Shown here piece by piece: positions 10,058 to 22,409 of a stretch of DNA of 64,000 nucleotides; position 1 is the stretch's first letter, and every line of letters starts with the position of its first letter. Under the pieces are notes generated by a model. The model did no database searches. It worked only from the letters and a program-made list of their open reading frames with translations, and was not told where the DNA came from. Source of the DNA: Juglans regia (Eukaryota > Streptophyta > Magnoliopsida > Fagales > Juglandaceae); assembly GCF_001411555.2 (NCBI RefSeq), contig NC_049903.1, positions 20,937,234 to 21,001,233 on the forward strand, written 5' to 3'. The translations under genes were made by a program, and so were the position numbers.

Positions 10058-13000
10058 TTAAAAAGATGATGATCTAGAGAAATAATCAGTTCTTGCGGTT
10101 CTGAGGTTGCTAGATCCTTTCAACAGATCAAATGAAGTGAGAGAATATGGAAGGAGTACGACATCCATGTCCTTGCCAGCATTTTCAAGTGGACTCTGGG
10201 TAGGTTTGACCTGTATACATACAATGGAAGACAATAAGTTTATGCTGGGGAAATATTTGACCCATATTTTATTTAGAGCTAGCTATATGTTATTTCACCT
10301 TTGGTCAACTTTAATATTCAACAGAAAATATTCTTGAACAGTAAGATTGACAGAAATAGACCAAGAGATATGATCCTATATGGATATCACATTGGCAAGA
10401 AGATGTGAATAGCCGAATATTAGGTGGCTAACTAAATCAAGTCTTTTCAGCAATAGGATATTGTCTTGGTCAATGAATATTTCACTTCATAACTATAAAT
10501 CGAAAACCTTTCCTAACCTTTCAAAAATGTCTGAAGATCATCTTTACTTTAAGGTAATGATAATGAAGACAATCTAAAATGTTACCTACAAAATAGCATG
10601 CAGAAGTATATCTGAATATCTGGAGAAGCCCCCCAACAATTCAGACATGTCTTCTAGTACTACTAAAAAACCGATTCCTGAATTACCTTATTTGGCTCAT
10701 TGAAGGAATTCTCATCCATTAGATTACCAGAGGTGAGTTCGGTCTTTGTTGACCCAGATAACAGTGTGGAGTTGGGTTCCAATCCGTCCACACTTATCTT
10801 GAGATTAACTGTGTCGTTTCCAAAGTTCACAATCTGCAAAGAATAAAATAAATAAAAATTATCTCAAATTAATAACAGTGCCACATAGATATATAAGCCA
10901 TATTCCATTCAATTCTAAAAGCGTATGATGCAGCTATCAAATTCAGAATAACTAAATAGCTAGGAAAACCATTTCTCTGCCATTATCAACCACATGTATG
11001 GAATAAGACAAGATATTCGTGTAAACAAGTAACCAGATAATGCACCTGAACAAAGTAAAATCTATGAAGATGTTTGAATTTGAAGGTGCTGGAAATTGGG
11101 TAGGAAGCATTGCAGTATAAAAATAGTGAGGTCAGTCATGAGGAAGCACACCTTTATTCTTAGGTAACTCTTGCTATCACCAGAGTTTTCCCACATAATT
11201 GCAGATGCAATAAGCTGGGAAGTGGATGTATTTGTTTGGAGTGTTGAATGAAGAACAGTTGCTGAACTCGACTCCCTGAAAAAACGTTGTGCCCAGTAGC
11301 TTGGTGTTCCATACAGCTGTGAAGAGTTAAAGACAATTGCATCTGGACTCCACCTTAATAGAGTTTTTCAATCACAGTATAACAATTATATAATGGCGGA
11401 ATTTTCACTTTTGAAGTAAAATATCTGGAAAATTATTTTATGATAAAATTTTGAGAGAAATTACCGCCTGTCATTGTCATTCACAAAAAGTGGTGCATAG
11501 CTTGCCATGCTAACTACATCACTGCATTGAAGAAAGAAATGGAAGTCCTTAGCAGCTTTTCTTTCTGATTGGCACACTAAAACTTTTACTTGTATAGAAG
11601 CTAATTAATAGCAAAAGAAATTGAAGATCAAGATCCTTAATTTATGCATACAAACCCATCTGGAAACTCCAGGATTTAGGGTTGTTTGAGAGACATAGCA
11701 TTGTCAATTTCGGAAAATTGATGCTAATTATATACTCTACTTGGTACTTATTTGTCAAACTAAATGGGCATTGGTTTCCATTTTATGGTTTTTCCCTTTC
11801 TTTCATACTTTTCCTATTTTGCTTTCTTTTTCACTAAACTAGAGACCTGATTAGAAGCTAATATTTTCGTTGTTCTGCAGCTTGCACGTATCTTACACAT
11901 TTCCTTAGCATGAATTTATCACTACATAAAGGCTCACACTCAAAGCACTAGTTTGGTTAGCAAAGCATGAACAGACACAGAAAAGGAAAGGCCAAACACT
12001 TTGGCCTAATGGCAAGAACGTCCCTCACAAGATGTGGGCTCCAGATTGGATGTTTTCTAGAATAATGGTTCTTCACCCAACACTCCTATCTGGTTGTGCG
12101 GGTGAGCCTTTTGGATTCCCACTTTCCTCAAGAAAAGGAAAATCAAACAAAATGAAAGAAAGAAAGAAAAGCAAAAGACAGCTCAGCAAAGAATTCTACT
12201 TCGATTCCACTCTATTTGAGAATCCATGAATTTTAGGCACCTAAAGTAATAGCAACGATGGGAAAGGCAAATAACCAGCTAGCGAGGTGGTAGATTTATA
12301 GAAGGATCTTACAAAATATTTTTACAAACTTATGTAACTCGATATGAGAAGTCAATAAAAAGAGTTTTCCAATCTAATATACCAAATCAAGCCACATCAA
12401 TTTGTAAGTTTACTTTTGTAAAATTACTTTGTAGACGAAACATTATTTCTCATAACGAGCCAACCATCTATGCCTTCATTAAGAGAGGGGGTCCCCACCA
12501 TACACCTTTGTTTGCAGCCATATCATCCATTAAAATTCAGCTATCATTTGGTTTATCACACCAATCTATTGTCTTTTGGGTGGCCCCTTTTGTTTAAATC
12601 AAATAACTCTTTTATTAGCAGATCCCTTTGTTGCACACAACCAAACCATCTTAAATGACATCATTCTTTCTAAGGCTTTTGGATGGGCTTTTATTTCCCT
12701 TTTTAACCAAAAACTTGATATGTTCAATGTTACCAAGGAAAAATGTAAAAGGAAGCTTGGGCGAAAATGAAGAAAGGTATTGAACATTCAAAATCTCACT
12801 CCATCACATATCAAATTGACCTATACTCAATATTTGAGTATAATTAAGTTAATAACATTAAGAACTATTTGCTATTAATGAATGTGAATAACAAATTCAT
12901 CTCAGTGGACTAGTCTCGTCAAGTGTACCTGAATCATGGTCTTAATGGCTTGAGAACTACATACAATGCATCTAATGAGATATATACGAATTAAAATAAA

Positions 13001-16000
13001 TAGATATGCCCAGGGAATAAACATTCATCTAAGAAAATAAAAAAAAATAAAAAATTAATTTTTTAATAATAATGCACAAGTTTAAAACACTTTTAGAACA
13101 CAATTCTAACATTTAGATTAGGAAAACGACTGGGGAAAACTCAACTTCCACCAAAAACTATCAATTCAGAGTTGATATTTTTATTTTCTTTTTCTAGGAT
13201 TCGTTTCATGGTTCCCCTAAAGAATGCTTTGGAGGAAAAAGATTTGTCAAATTTGGACTGAATTGAATTAATTGCAAGCACAATTTTACAGTAAGCAAGT
13301 TCAAAAATTACATCAAACCTGTTCTGTTCAATCCCGATAAGGAATGCAGCCTCGGCCAGCGCTGCTAAAAGATTTCCTTTGCCAGCATTTTTCCCAGTTG
13401 CAGCATACTCACTTACAAAAGCCTGACGCATATCAATGAAAACCCTTTAAGCATTTGATCAAATGCATATGTTATACCATACAAGGACAGCATCACACCT
13501 TTGGACCAGCACGTGATGTAACATCGAATCGATGAGCCATCGAAAACATGTTGTTGGCAGATGTATAAAGCTAACCAAAAGCACAGAGTAAGGACGGAAG
13601 ATATTCATATTATAAGACATAAAAGATCATTGAAATGGCTCCATTCACATATCAATACAAGAATTGAAGATGAGAATTTTACATGATAATCATAAAAATC
13701 TGCAGGGTGATCCAACTTTCGAGAAAATCCGAAACAATTCGTGATAATTTTGATGTCTGGATAAGCCTTCTTTATGGCAGTATGGAACTTGAGGTAATTT
13801 CCTGGTCAATGAACAATAAAAGAAGAAGAATAAAGTCATAAATCAGATGCATCACTCAGAATCTGTATTGCTTTGGCAATTGTTTTCTGAATTCTTTGGT
13901 TTCTAAATGTTTTTGGAAGGAATAATGGTTATTGCAGTCAGTCAAATTAAGCAAGCATTACACTTCACAATCCACTTGGAAACCAAAGTTAAAAGTGTTT
14001 TTCTGGTAGCACTCAGCTTTTGGTGCACACAAGTAAGAAGGAAAAATAAATACATCCATCTAGCATTTCAAGAATTCAGGTACTATTTCTTCCTGTGGCT
14101 AACTATTTCTTACCAGTGAGGCAAGAAAATATGAAAACAACTCCATTCAATGATGAGAGATTTTAAAGGTGATGTGTTGCTAACAGAAGCATAAATGACT
14201 ATGTTAATGAAGATCTGAATGTCTTTCATTGCAGCTTTCTTTCCCTCCAACATGAAGTTCTTGCAATGCAATAGTATCTCAGAATAATTACCAACTGTTT
14301 CTCATTATTTTGCAACTGAATGAATATATGCAACTTTCTAGCATCGCCTGTTTAGTATTGCAATCATTTTTGTGCATTAGGATAATACCTAGTATTATGT
14401 TTTCTGAGTCATTCTAAATTGAAAGAATGAGTAAAAAGACACTCTCTGAGCAAGAGTTACATGAGTTTGTGTGTGCGCGCGTACACACTATGCAAAGGTG
14501 TGCATGTGAGAGAGAGAGAGAGAGAGAGGGAGGGAGAGATTGTGGGCCCTATCTAGGTAGGCCAATAAGGAAACCTCGATAATTCTTTTTCGCACAATCC
14601 TCATTCCCAAGAGCAACATGTCTCAAGTCAAATGGTTCTGGATGTCCCATTGCAGCTCGCATAGAACCCCACGTAGAATTAGGATCACCTCTAGCAAACT
14701 CAATACTATCGAGGGCTTCCTGTAATTAAATCATTTATCATCAAAGAAACAAAAATATCAACTTGATCAACTTAATGCAATAGGTGTGAAAATTACTGCT
14801 TGTTCGAAAAGTTTAAAGTGATGGGAAGAGGTAAATTTCATTATTTATATTATATTCTTAACATTTCCTCTTACATGTGGGCTAGACTCTCTCTCAATGA
14901 GTGAGCCCAATATATGAAATATTTAATTAAATGGGATAGAATATAAAGTCAGGGTTTGAACTCAAGACCTTTACTCTGATACGATGTGAAAATTACCATA
15001 TGTTCCAAAAGCTTAACCTAATGGGAAGAAGTAGATTTAATTATTTATATATGTCTTAATTATTTATATATATCTTAACACTACCCCTTACGTGTGAGTC
15101 AGACTCTCCCTTAATGAGTGGGCTCAACCTGTGGAATATTTAATTAAGTGGAATAGAGTTTAGAATCAAGGTTTGAACTCAGGACCTCTGCTCTAATACC
15201 ATAGGGTAAAAGTAGATTTTATTATTTGTATTATATCTTTAATAATAGAGAGCAACAAACTCACATACTTACTTGCACAAAAGGCTTGACATTGAAGGTA
15301 CTAACTTGATCATTATGACTGAAACCTGTAAAATTGTTTGAATATATAAAGTAACAAAACATTTATTATTCAATTGCTAGATTGAAAGAAAAACAGTCAG
15401 AATCACAAGCATTGGTGAAGTACCATTATTGAACACCCATACTGGAAATGCACCTAGGTCCTCTGTTAGCTGCAGAAAATAAAAAAATAATGTATTAAAA
15501 TCTGCTCAAGAATCATATAATGGGACATTTTCAGGTCATTAATATGCTAACACTCCACGCCCAAAATTAAAGAAGATGCCAACTTGGAGAAGCTCGAAGT
15601 AACCAAGGCCATCATCCGTCCAGTACATCCAAACATCACCAAAGTGCCCTGGTCTCTCCTCCCAGGGTCCAATGGTCGCTTTCCAACGAAATGCATTTCT
15701 TAACCATTCACCTTCAACAAAGCAGCCACCTGATGCAACATAATTTGGAGGGCGCACATCATTAGTTAGGTAGTAACTTCTGAGGAATAAAACACTATAT
15801 ATTTAATAACAATTAAACTATGATGTCAACCCTTGCTCAGCCAATTAACAAACAGAAAAGTCCCCAATGTACATACTAAAATTTACAGCACCTTTTATAA
15901 CCATCTTGAAGCTGCTGTTTCTTTTTGAATGGGGTGCAGTTGGAGGTAGTAATGGGAACAAAGATATATAGGATAGAAAATGATCCATCCAAAAGGTTCC

Positions 16001-18966
16001 ATGAGTTTCTTGCTCATTTGCTCACAGAAGTTCTTGGACAAATTTATGATTGCTATTGGAAAAGAAATAATATGTATAAAGAAAAGCCAAAATGGGGACA
16101 TCAACCAAGAACACAGAATAACAAATAAATAATAACAGCTTAAGATTTAAAGTTGGGAGCATTTATAAAAATTCAGAAAGACTTCAAAGAGACAAAAAAA
16201 GGTTGAACTGAGACCCATCTGAATAAAACTTCAAGAAAAGTCATTTGATTTCACACATGGATTTTCCACACCTTCAAAAGTACTCCTGCTAAGTAATATG
16301 TCATATAGTTTTGGATCTTAAAGAGAAAATGTTGATACAAATAAGCATTTGAAACAATGAACGACCATGTGCCTAAAGGGAAGATGTAGATAAAGTATTA
16401 TGGAAATATAAGCATCAGCATCACAAATATTAAACTCAGAAACCTGTATAATGCAGTCTAAATGTTCCTAAGAATAACTAAAACAATCTGAATTGAGAAT
16501 TCTCAATGCATACAATTTAAGCTCACCTGGAAATCTGATAAATTTTGGTTTTAGATCTGCTAGCATTTCAGCAAGCTCACTTCGGAAACCATGTCCCTGT
16601 GCCAAGACAGTTTTTTGAAGACTAACAAGATCTCAAAGGAATGCATATGTACTAAGCCATAACAAGAGGCTCTCGGTGAGCATTCAGGTTAAAACTTGAT
16701 AATAAGTAAATATAATTATTATGAACAACTTGCGCTGAAGATAACAGCTTCCAATGCGATCAAAGCTCAAACGATTAAAGGTGAAACCTTGCATATCTTA
16801 ATCTTTATTGAAGTTTTGAAGTACCACGACTAAGTTCAATTCTAAAATGCATCAGAGTATGAAAATTGATCAAACAAGGTTTATAGTTTTTCTTTCAGCA
16901 TGTATTACTTTTCAATATCATTACATACATATCACTTTCATAAACTTAAAGTGGTGTAATGGTGGCTGAACACTATTCAAGTAGATGACAAAAATGGCAC
17001 GATCTATGAAGTTTGTTTAAGATTTTTCGCAAAAGAACTTTTAAAATGTGTTCATTATTTATTGTTTTCTCACAATGGAATTTCCCAGGATAAAGTCCAA
17101 AATTCTCAATTGACCAGTTCAATTTATACTACCTTGTAAAGGGGTTGATATCAAAGAAAGAAACAACAATAGCTTAAGGTAATGCAGCAGATAATTACCA
17201 CTTGCAGTGACTGCAAGAGACTTTTTGTTGGTAGATTCTGAGATGACAGAAAGATTGCAAAAAATTTCATTTTTGTAAATTATCAGACTACCCTATTCTA
17301 ATTTTTTATTTTTTTAGCAAGGAGTAGACAGTCAAGAAGTCAAGTTCATGCCACGAGTTCTAGTTCACCATAAATTCCCTTATCCGGACTAACAATTGAT
17401 TATCGCTGCAAGGGAGCCTTTAAATGAAGAATGAATCATCTTAAACCATCTTATATTCACAAATCTTTTTCTTTAATAAATATTTTCAGAATCAAAATTT
17501 ACATACTATAAGTTGCATGGCATGCATCAGGCATAATAAACACTAGGGTACATGTATACATTACAATTCATGGTATGGGATATGGATGATGTGAAGAAAA
17601 GGATAGCTCACAGGAAAAATCCATCCACACCAGATTACATAAGATGGACAATGAATTCACTGATCATCCCTCTAGAAGACCTTCAACTCATTCGTTAACA
17701 AACTTTTATCATAATTGTATCACATGTACATGTATAATCAATCTTATATATGTAAATAAACCACAGTTTGAGTGCATGCATACCTCATGAAATGACCATA
17801 TATGACTTCAGAAAGAAACAGATACCTTATATGTATCCACGGGCATAGTTGACACCTGGTCAAACCAAATAACTCCTTTTCTGGTTGTAGTCAATTGAAG
17901 TCTTGAATTAGGATTTGTGGCGTTGGCTTCCAACAGGACCTCCATCTTTTTCCAGTTTGAGACATCACAAGAAGAAGCTCTGAGAGGCAGTCAAATGTAT
18001 TTCAAAGGATATATTAGCCCTGTTTGATTAGAAAATATTTACAGAACACTGAAAGAATGTACAAATGTTGCTCACATTATGTCCTGAGTTGCCAGTGTCT
18101 CCAAGCCATCTGGCCCCGTCAATGACACGGATACATTAATTGCTCCTGATGAACGAACATACAGAACCACTTTGTATTTCTTTCCTTTCTCAATATTCTG
18201 AAAGAAAACAAAAGTGAGTTTGTACCAAATCAGAAGTCTGAAAGAATAACTTGGCAGAATTATGATATAAAAGATGCAGGACATATCATCCTGTTGCCTA
18301 GACACCTAAACATCCTAAAACCCTTATGGACTGTAACTGTGTCCTAACACATTCAAGATTTTCCCAACAAAAAAAATTATGTTCCCTGCACACGGGATTA
18401 AACTTTTTAACTAATACAGATAAGGTGGAGAGAGAGAGAGGCATTATGCAAATTAGTGATCTTGTCGTAGAAAAGTGTCAACTTACCATGCCCCAGAAGC
18501 CCGGATTATAAACACCAACGCCCCCAGCTGGACAGCTATTGTTACCTTCTGCGTCACATAGTACCTCCATTCGGAGTGCAACCTTATTGTGCTCAAAACA
18601 TGATGAGCGCTCCGTGGACAGTGTAAGGGATGAGTACTCATCACCAATAATAGACCAAGGGTCTATGTTTGAGGGGATATCAGGTCCCCCAGCTTCAAAT
18701 CCTGGTAAAGAAACTTTATGAGAATCCCTAACACTAAAATATAAAGATGAGGTCTTGCATTTAAAAAGTTGGTTGTACAAGACCATATCAAAGTCATAAA
18801 ATTTATATGAAAGTTCGGCAAGCATTGTTTTTTGGGTACCAATGCTAAGCAAACAACTTCGTGGATAGTTGGATCCCAATATAACTTTTAAGAATCTCAA
18901 AAGTATAAACGTTTTAAAAATCTCAGTACTCGAGATCAACACATATTGAAACACTGATTCCACTGG

Positions 18967-19000
<34 letters not shown>

Positions 19001-19237
19001 AGTTCCAATAGATGCAGTTTGCTATATAATGAAGCATTCAAAATCTTCTTTTACGATTGTAAGGGTGATCTAGTATTTCAGTTTGAAAACACAGATGCCC
19101 GAAATCAAACAGAAATTAAAAGTCGATTTCTTCTTCAGCAAACTCTTTTGTACATTGGAAGTTTAGACTATATAGAAATGACCTCTGTTGCTCACAAGCT
19201 CTGCCCACAACCCTCCAGCACCAGCATGGTTAATCTC
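10058..19237 (-). CDS. ASD1: Alpha-L-arabinofuranosidase, GH51 (first exon not seen)
   Basis: A secreted wall enzyme family that releases terminal arabinose from arabinan, arabinoxylan and related glycans. Sixteen exons join in frame with GT/AG borders: 19237-19183, 18701-18487, 18197-18076, 17979-17826, 16596-16527, 15729-15584, 15469-15424, 15325-15273, 14719-14575, 13801-13683, 13570-13499, 13422-13319, 11521-11465, 11353-11152, 10833-10687, 10210-10058 (TAA). The total is 1860 nt, 619 residues. It opens EINHAGAGGLWAELVSNRGF. A carbohydrate-binding-like region follows (YKVVLYVRSSGAINVSVSL), then the barrel with acid/base glutamate in ALGNEDC and nucleophile in FVSEYA. The C-terminal beta domain ends LLPYSLTSFDLLKG. 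About 55-60 N-terminal residues, including the signal peptide, are missing; family members are near 675 residues. No stop or frameshift is seen. The donor of the 15729-15584 exon (GTTGGC) is weak. Confidence 0.9.
11990..12150 (+). repeat. tRNA-derived SINE-like insertion in an intron
   Basis: It lies in the 1.8-kb arabinofuranosidase intron between the exons at 13319 and 11521. It shows an A-box-like TTGGCCTAATGGCAAG, then CCCTCACAAGATGTGGGCTC, a segment typical of plant SINE heads, a decayed B box (CCAGATTGGATG) and an A-rich end near 12130-12155. It is antisense to the gene. Confidence 0.55.
14502..14540. repeat. GA microsatellite
   Basis: A (GA)n run followed by GGGAGGGAGAG, inside the intron just downstream of the exon ending at 14575. 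The neighbouring TGTGTGTGCGCGCGTACAC is an alternating purine/pyrimidine tract. Confidence 0.9.
14794..15245 (+). repeat. Dimeric SINE-like repeat in an intron
   Basis: Two related copies of about 200 bp lie in tandem (about 14794-14990 and 14991-15215), and the start of a third follows. Each has the block ATGGGAAGAAGTAGATTTAA, a segment of alternating AT, CAATGAGTGAGCCCAA-like sequence, and a B-box-like GGTTTGAACTCAAGACC followed by CTCTGATACCAT. It sits between the exons at 15273 and 14719 and does not touch the splice sites. Confidence 0.55.
18968..18998. repeat. CT microsatellite
   Basis: A (CT)n run of about 30 bp in the intron between the exons at 19183 and 18701 of the arabinofuranosidase gene. 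Confidence 0.9.
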
Positions 19238-19672
19238 CTGCAGAAAAGTATTTGAGAGAATGAATATTCAACCATTGAAGATTCATCATACACATCACGA
19301 GGGCTCACAAATGCCATACTAATTTAAACCATTTAGTTTTATCATTAGAGACAATTCATAAGATTGACATCAAATGAAGCATGGCTAATCTGATCGATCA
19401 TGTCCATGGTGGTGCTTTCATGAAATTCCTCACTTTTTAATAATGCAACTCTATTATTGAGTGCATGTACACATAAATAAATGGAAATAATTTGTATAGG
19501 CCTGCATTATGCAAGCCCCACACAAGTCTTTTGGAAAAAAGTAGACCTATTTGAAAAAACTCAAATTTTTCATGATGGGTCCAGTACCTGGGCGGAGACC
19601 GTATGCTTGTATCTGGCATAGGGTGTGTGCACAATTGAACGTGTATAAAATTGAAGCACGACAAAGTTACAA

Positions 19673-19772
19673 NNNNNNNNNNNNNNNNNNNNNNNNNNNN
19701 NNNNNNNNNNNNNNNNNNNNNNNNNNNNNNNNNNNNNNNNNNNNNNNNNNNNNNNNNNNNNNNNNNNNNNNN
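19673..19772. other. Assembly gap (100 N)
   Basis: Exactly 100 unknown bases, the usual placeholder for a gap of unknown size. It lies about 440 bp beyond the most 5' exon found for the arabinofuranosidase gene, so the missing first exon and promoter may be here or further right. Confidence 0.99.
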
Positions 19773-19959
19773 TGATGAAGATCGGTTCTTAACATTTACA
19801 AACTTTAATACCTCAAATTTCCTAGAACATATTCCCAAAAGCCTGTCAGATTCTAAACCCTTAAATACAAATTTCATCATCTCTTAGTCCTAGAATTTCT
19901 ACACCTCAAATCGGAAGTTACATCCTAAACCCACAATATCTAAAATCTCATATGTTATA

Positions 19960-20170
19960 GTCTGCAGAACTTCAAATCTGGCTGTGATACCAACTGTAAC
20001 GTCCTAAAGGAAGGCCCAAACCACATGGCCTGCACTCTAAAAGAACTAGTCAATAATGCAATTGGAGCCCCATTGGAACCTTATAAAAAGTAAGAACTTC
20101 TCATTCTCAAACAATGTGGGATACCATACACCACCTCCCTTTATCCATATCATATGGGGTATTATATATG
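19960..20170 (-). mobile_element. 5' end remnant of an LTR element
   Basis: The plus strand reads GTGATACCA, then AC, then TGTAACGTCC. On the minus strand this is an LTR end followed by TGGTATCAC, an initiator-Met-like primer site. The LTR part (about 19996-20170) has no second copy in the window. The rest of the element may be in the gap or lost. The right border is uncertain. Confidence 0.45.
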
Positions 20171-20625
20171 AAGCCTTCTTCGCAAAACAGGAGGATATAT
20201 TAACGTTGGTTTGAAAATGCAATCTATAGTAATTATAATTTTCCGCACAATGTACATATAAACGTACAAATTAATGTGACAATTATTGAAATGGTGAAGA
20301 TTTTAAAATTACTAGAAACTCAAATTTAAAAAAAAAAAGGTAAAAATTAGGGACAAAACTCAATATATATAATATTATCGCATAAATATATATGTTTGTA
20401 CATGATGTAAATTGTAATACTACTCAGAAGTATGCATGCCTAACGGTATTGTTGGTCTTGCGAAGAACTATGCCTAATATAAGAATTACTGAGTCAACCA
20501 GAATCGTGGCATGTCCATGCATGTTGATCTGCTTTTTTTATTCAATTATTTTTCTTGCGCGCATAGCAAAAACATAAATTATTTCTAATTCATCTTTGGA
20601 GGAAGAGTCATATAGAAGATGATCA
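20170..20625 (+). repeat. Dispersed duplicate, copy A (intact site)
   Basis: It matches 47213-47665 at high similarity over about 450 bp with small indels. It starts at GAAGCCTTCTTCG, which is the uninterrupted form of the site into which the CACTA element at 36974-47212 has inserted in copy B. Reading plus from 20167, a short frame YEAFFAKQEDILTLV ends in TGA. Confidence 0.85.
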
Positions 20626-21457
20626 AGTTCAAGAATATGTTCTACATGAGAAGAGAATAGATCATAGGCCCAGCTATTTTTGAAATTAATCAAATGTAGG
20701 GTGAAAATGTTTCGATCTGCATTGACAAATACAATCGCTCTAGCGTATAACTGTTGAAAACGTGAAAGTTAGGATCCATTGAAAAAGTGATCATTTAAAA
20801 ATATAGAATTATAGTTGAATATAATAGCAGTTATAAAAGCATTCTTGAGATACACAGAATGCTAACAAAAACTATTTTCTAGTTTAATGTAAGTAACCGT
20901 TCGCCAATTATTTCAGGTTTATAGTGGTTTTCTAAGTGCATATGATATAGTCAAGACAAGGATAATTTCTCTTAATTTCTCTCGTTAAATCTACAGTTGG
21001 TCATATGTATGTTGTTCTTTTGTTCAACTTTATCAATTCCAAGCGAAACAAATATATATCTTAATATCACATGAGAGAAACGTGTAGAGGGTTAAATCGT
21101 AAGGAACTTGATAGTTGATACTTAATCAGCTTCATGCTGATGTTATAAGTTTATTTTTAGTGTTTCATTTTGCTTCTAGTAGCTACTAAACTAAAGTAAG
21201 CTATGATTTCAGAGAATAATTAGAAGAATATTATGTTTCAAACCATGTGTGTGTACAGATTTTCCAAACTTTGTTTTAGTGGTTTGAACATATATATGTA
21301 GCTCCTAGCTCATATCTTTAGGGTTTGGATTGATATGTAGCATTACAATATATTGATATTTAAGTTGAATGATCAGGCTATTTGAATAACTGACACATTG
21401 TTGTCTTGCATTCTGCCTATATTAATATGCCCTATTGTGATTTTTGTTTTGTGACAG
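20626..21457. other. Intergenic, no gene seen
   Basis: AT-rich sequence between the dispersed duplicate and the lipase fragment. It could include intron sequence of the former lipase gene, but no further exon is recognisable. Confidence 0.4.
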
Positions 21458-21920
21458 AGATAATCTTTCTGAGTCGCTGCTCAAATGGCATGTGTATGTG
21501 ACCGAGCATAGTTTAGGTGGAGCATTGGCTACCCTTCTTGCTCTCGAGCTTTCCTCTAGCCAGGTAGCTAAGTACGCTATTTATCTTTCTATTTATAGAG
21601 TCCTTCATTCTTCCATACTTAAGAAAATTAAATCCATTCACGATTCAAGTCTATGTATTCGGAAACTGTGGAAAGCTAACTTGATATTTTTATGATTAGG
21701 AATTGATAGAGAGTACGTGATCCTAGTAAAATTAGTACTTACGTATTTGTAGTACTTTTTAATGTAGTGCGGCGTTTGGAGAGTAATGCCAATGAAATTT
21801 AACTATCTATTTTCCTTTTTTTTTTTGGTGTGCATTAGGTGCGGGGCAATCTATGTGACCATGTATAACTTTGGGTCTCGTGGAGTTGCTAACAAAAAGT
21901 TTGGAGAAGTTTATAACAGG
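21458..21920 (+). pseudogene. Class-3 lipase gene fragment, two exons
   Basis: Exon-like stretch 1 (21458-21563, AG acceptor and GT donor) encodes LKWHVYVTEHSLGGALATLL. This is the serine-hydrolase elbow of plant class-3 (triacylglycerol) lipases. The family motif is G-x-S-x-G (GHSLGG), and here the first glycine is a glutamate. Stretch 2 (21839-21920) encodes CGAIYVTMYNFGSRGVANKK and then FGEVYN, the following region, with the usual FGSPRVGN altered. No upstream C2 or lid region and no downstream catalytic Asp/His exons are found in the next several kb. I infer a truncated, inactive copy. Confidence 0.75.
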
Positions 21921-22409
21921 GTAATAAAAATCACCATCTACAATTTTATTCACAGAAATCTCCATTTATTTGAAATAATCTTGCATAAATACATTTACTT
22001 TACACTATGTCTCTATATTTTGTGATGAAGTTAGGCCACAAGCAGGCATGTAGAAATTTAACAAGAACAAGATGGGAAACCAAGCAAACTTAACAAGATA
22101 ATTTGTTATCTTCATTGATGTTTTCGGTAAACGTAGTTTAGGTTTAACTTTATTCAAATGGATGGAGGAATAAATGCTGTCTAAATTTTGACTACTTAAT
22201 TCATTTGATTATGTGGAAATATTACTTTTGAGAACAACTAACTGGCCTTGTCAAATGGCTATTGTGGATGTGACATTTACCCCATGCATGCTTTTCAAAC
22301 AGCCTTATCCCTTTTGCAGAGTCTTCACTTACAGACAAGAGCAGCATATGTTTGTTGCAGTAACGTGTCTATATGTCCAAAAATATGTATACATGTAGTC
22401 AGGCACAAT

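Noticed and set aside
19551..19660. Minus-strand HPMPDTSIRSPP stretch as the missing first exon of the arabinofuranosidase
   Set aside because: Only PMPDT resembles the expected PIPDT. The following LFGIFFE is absent and no donor fits.
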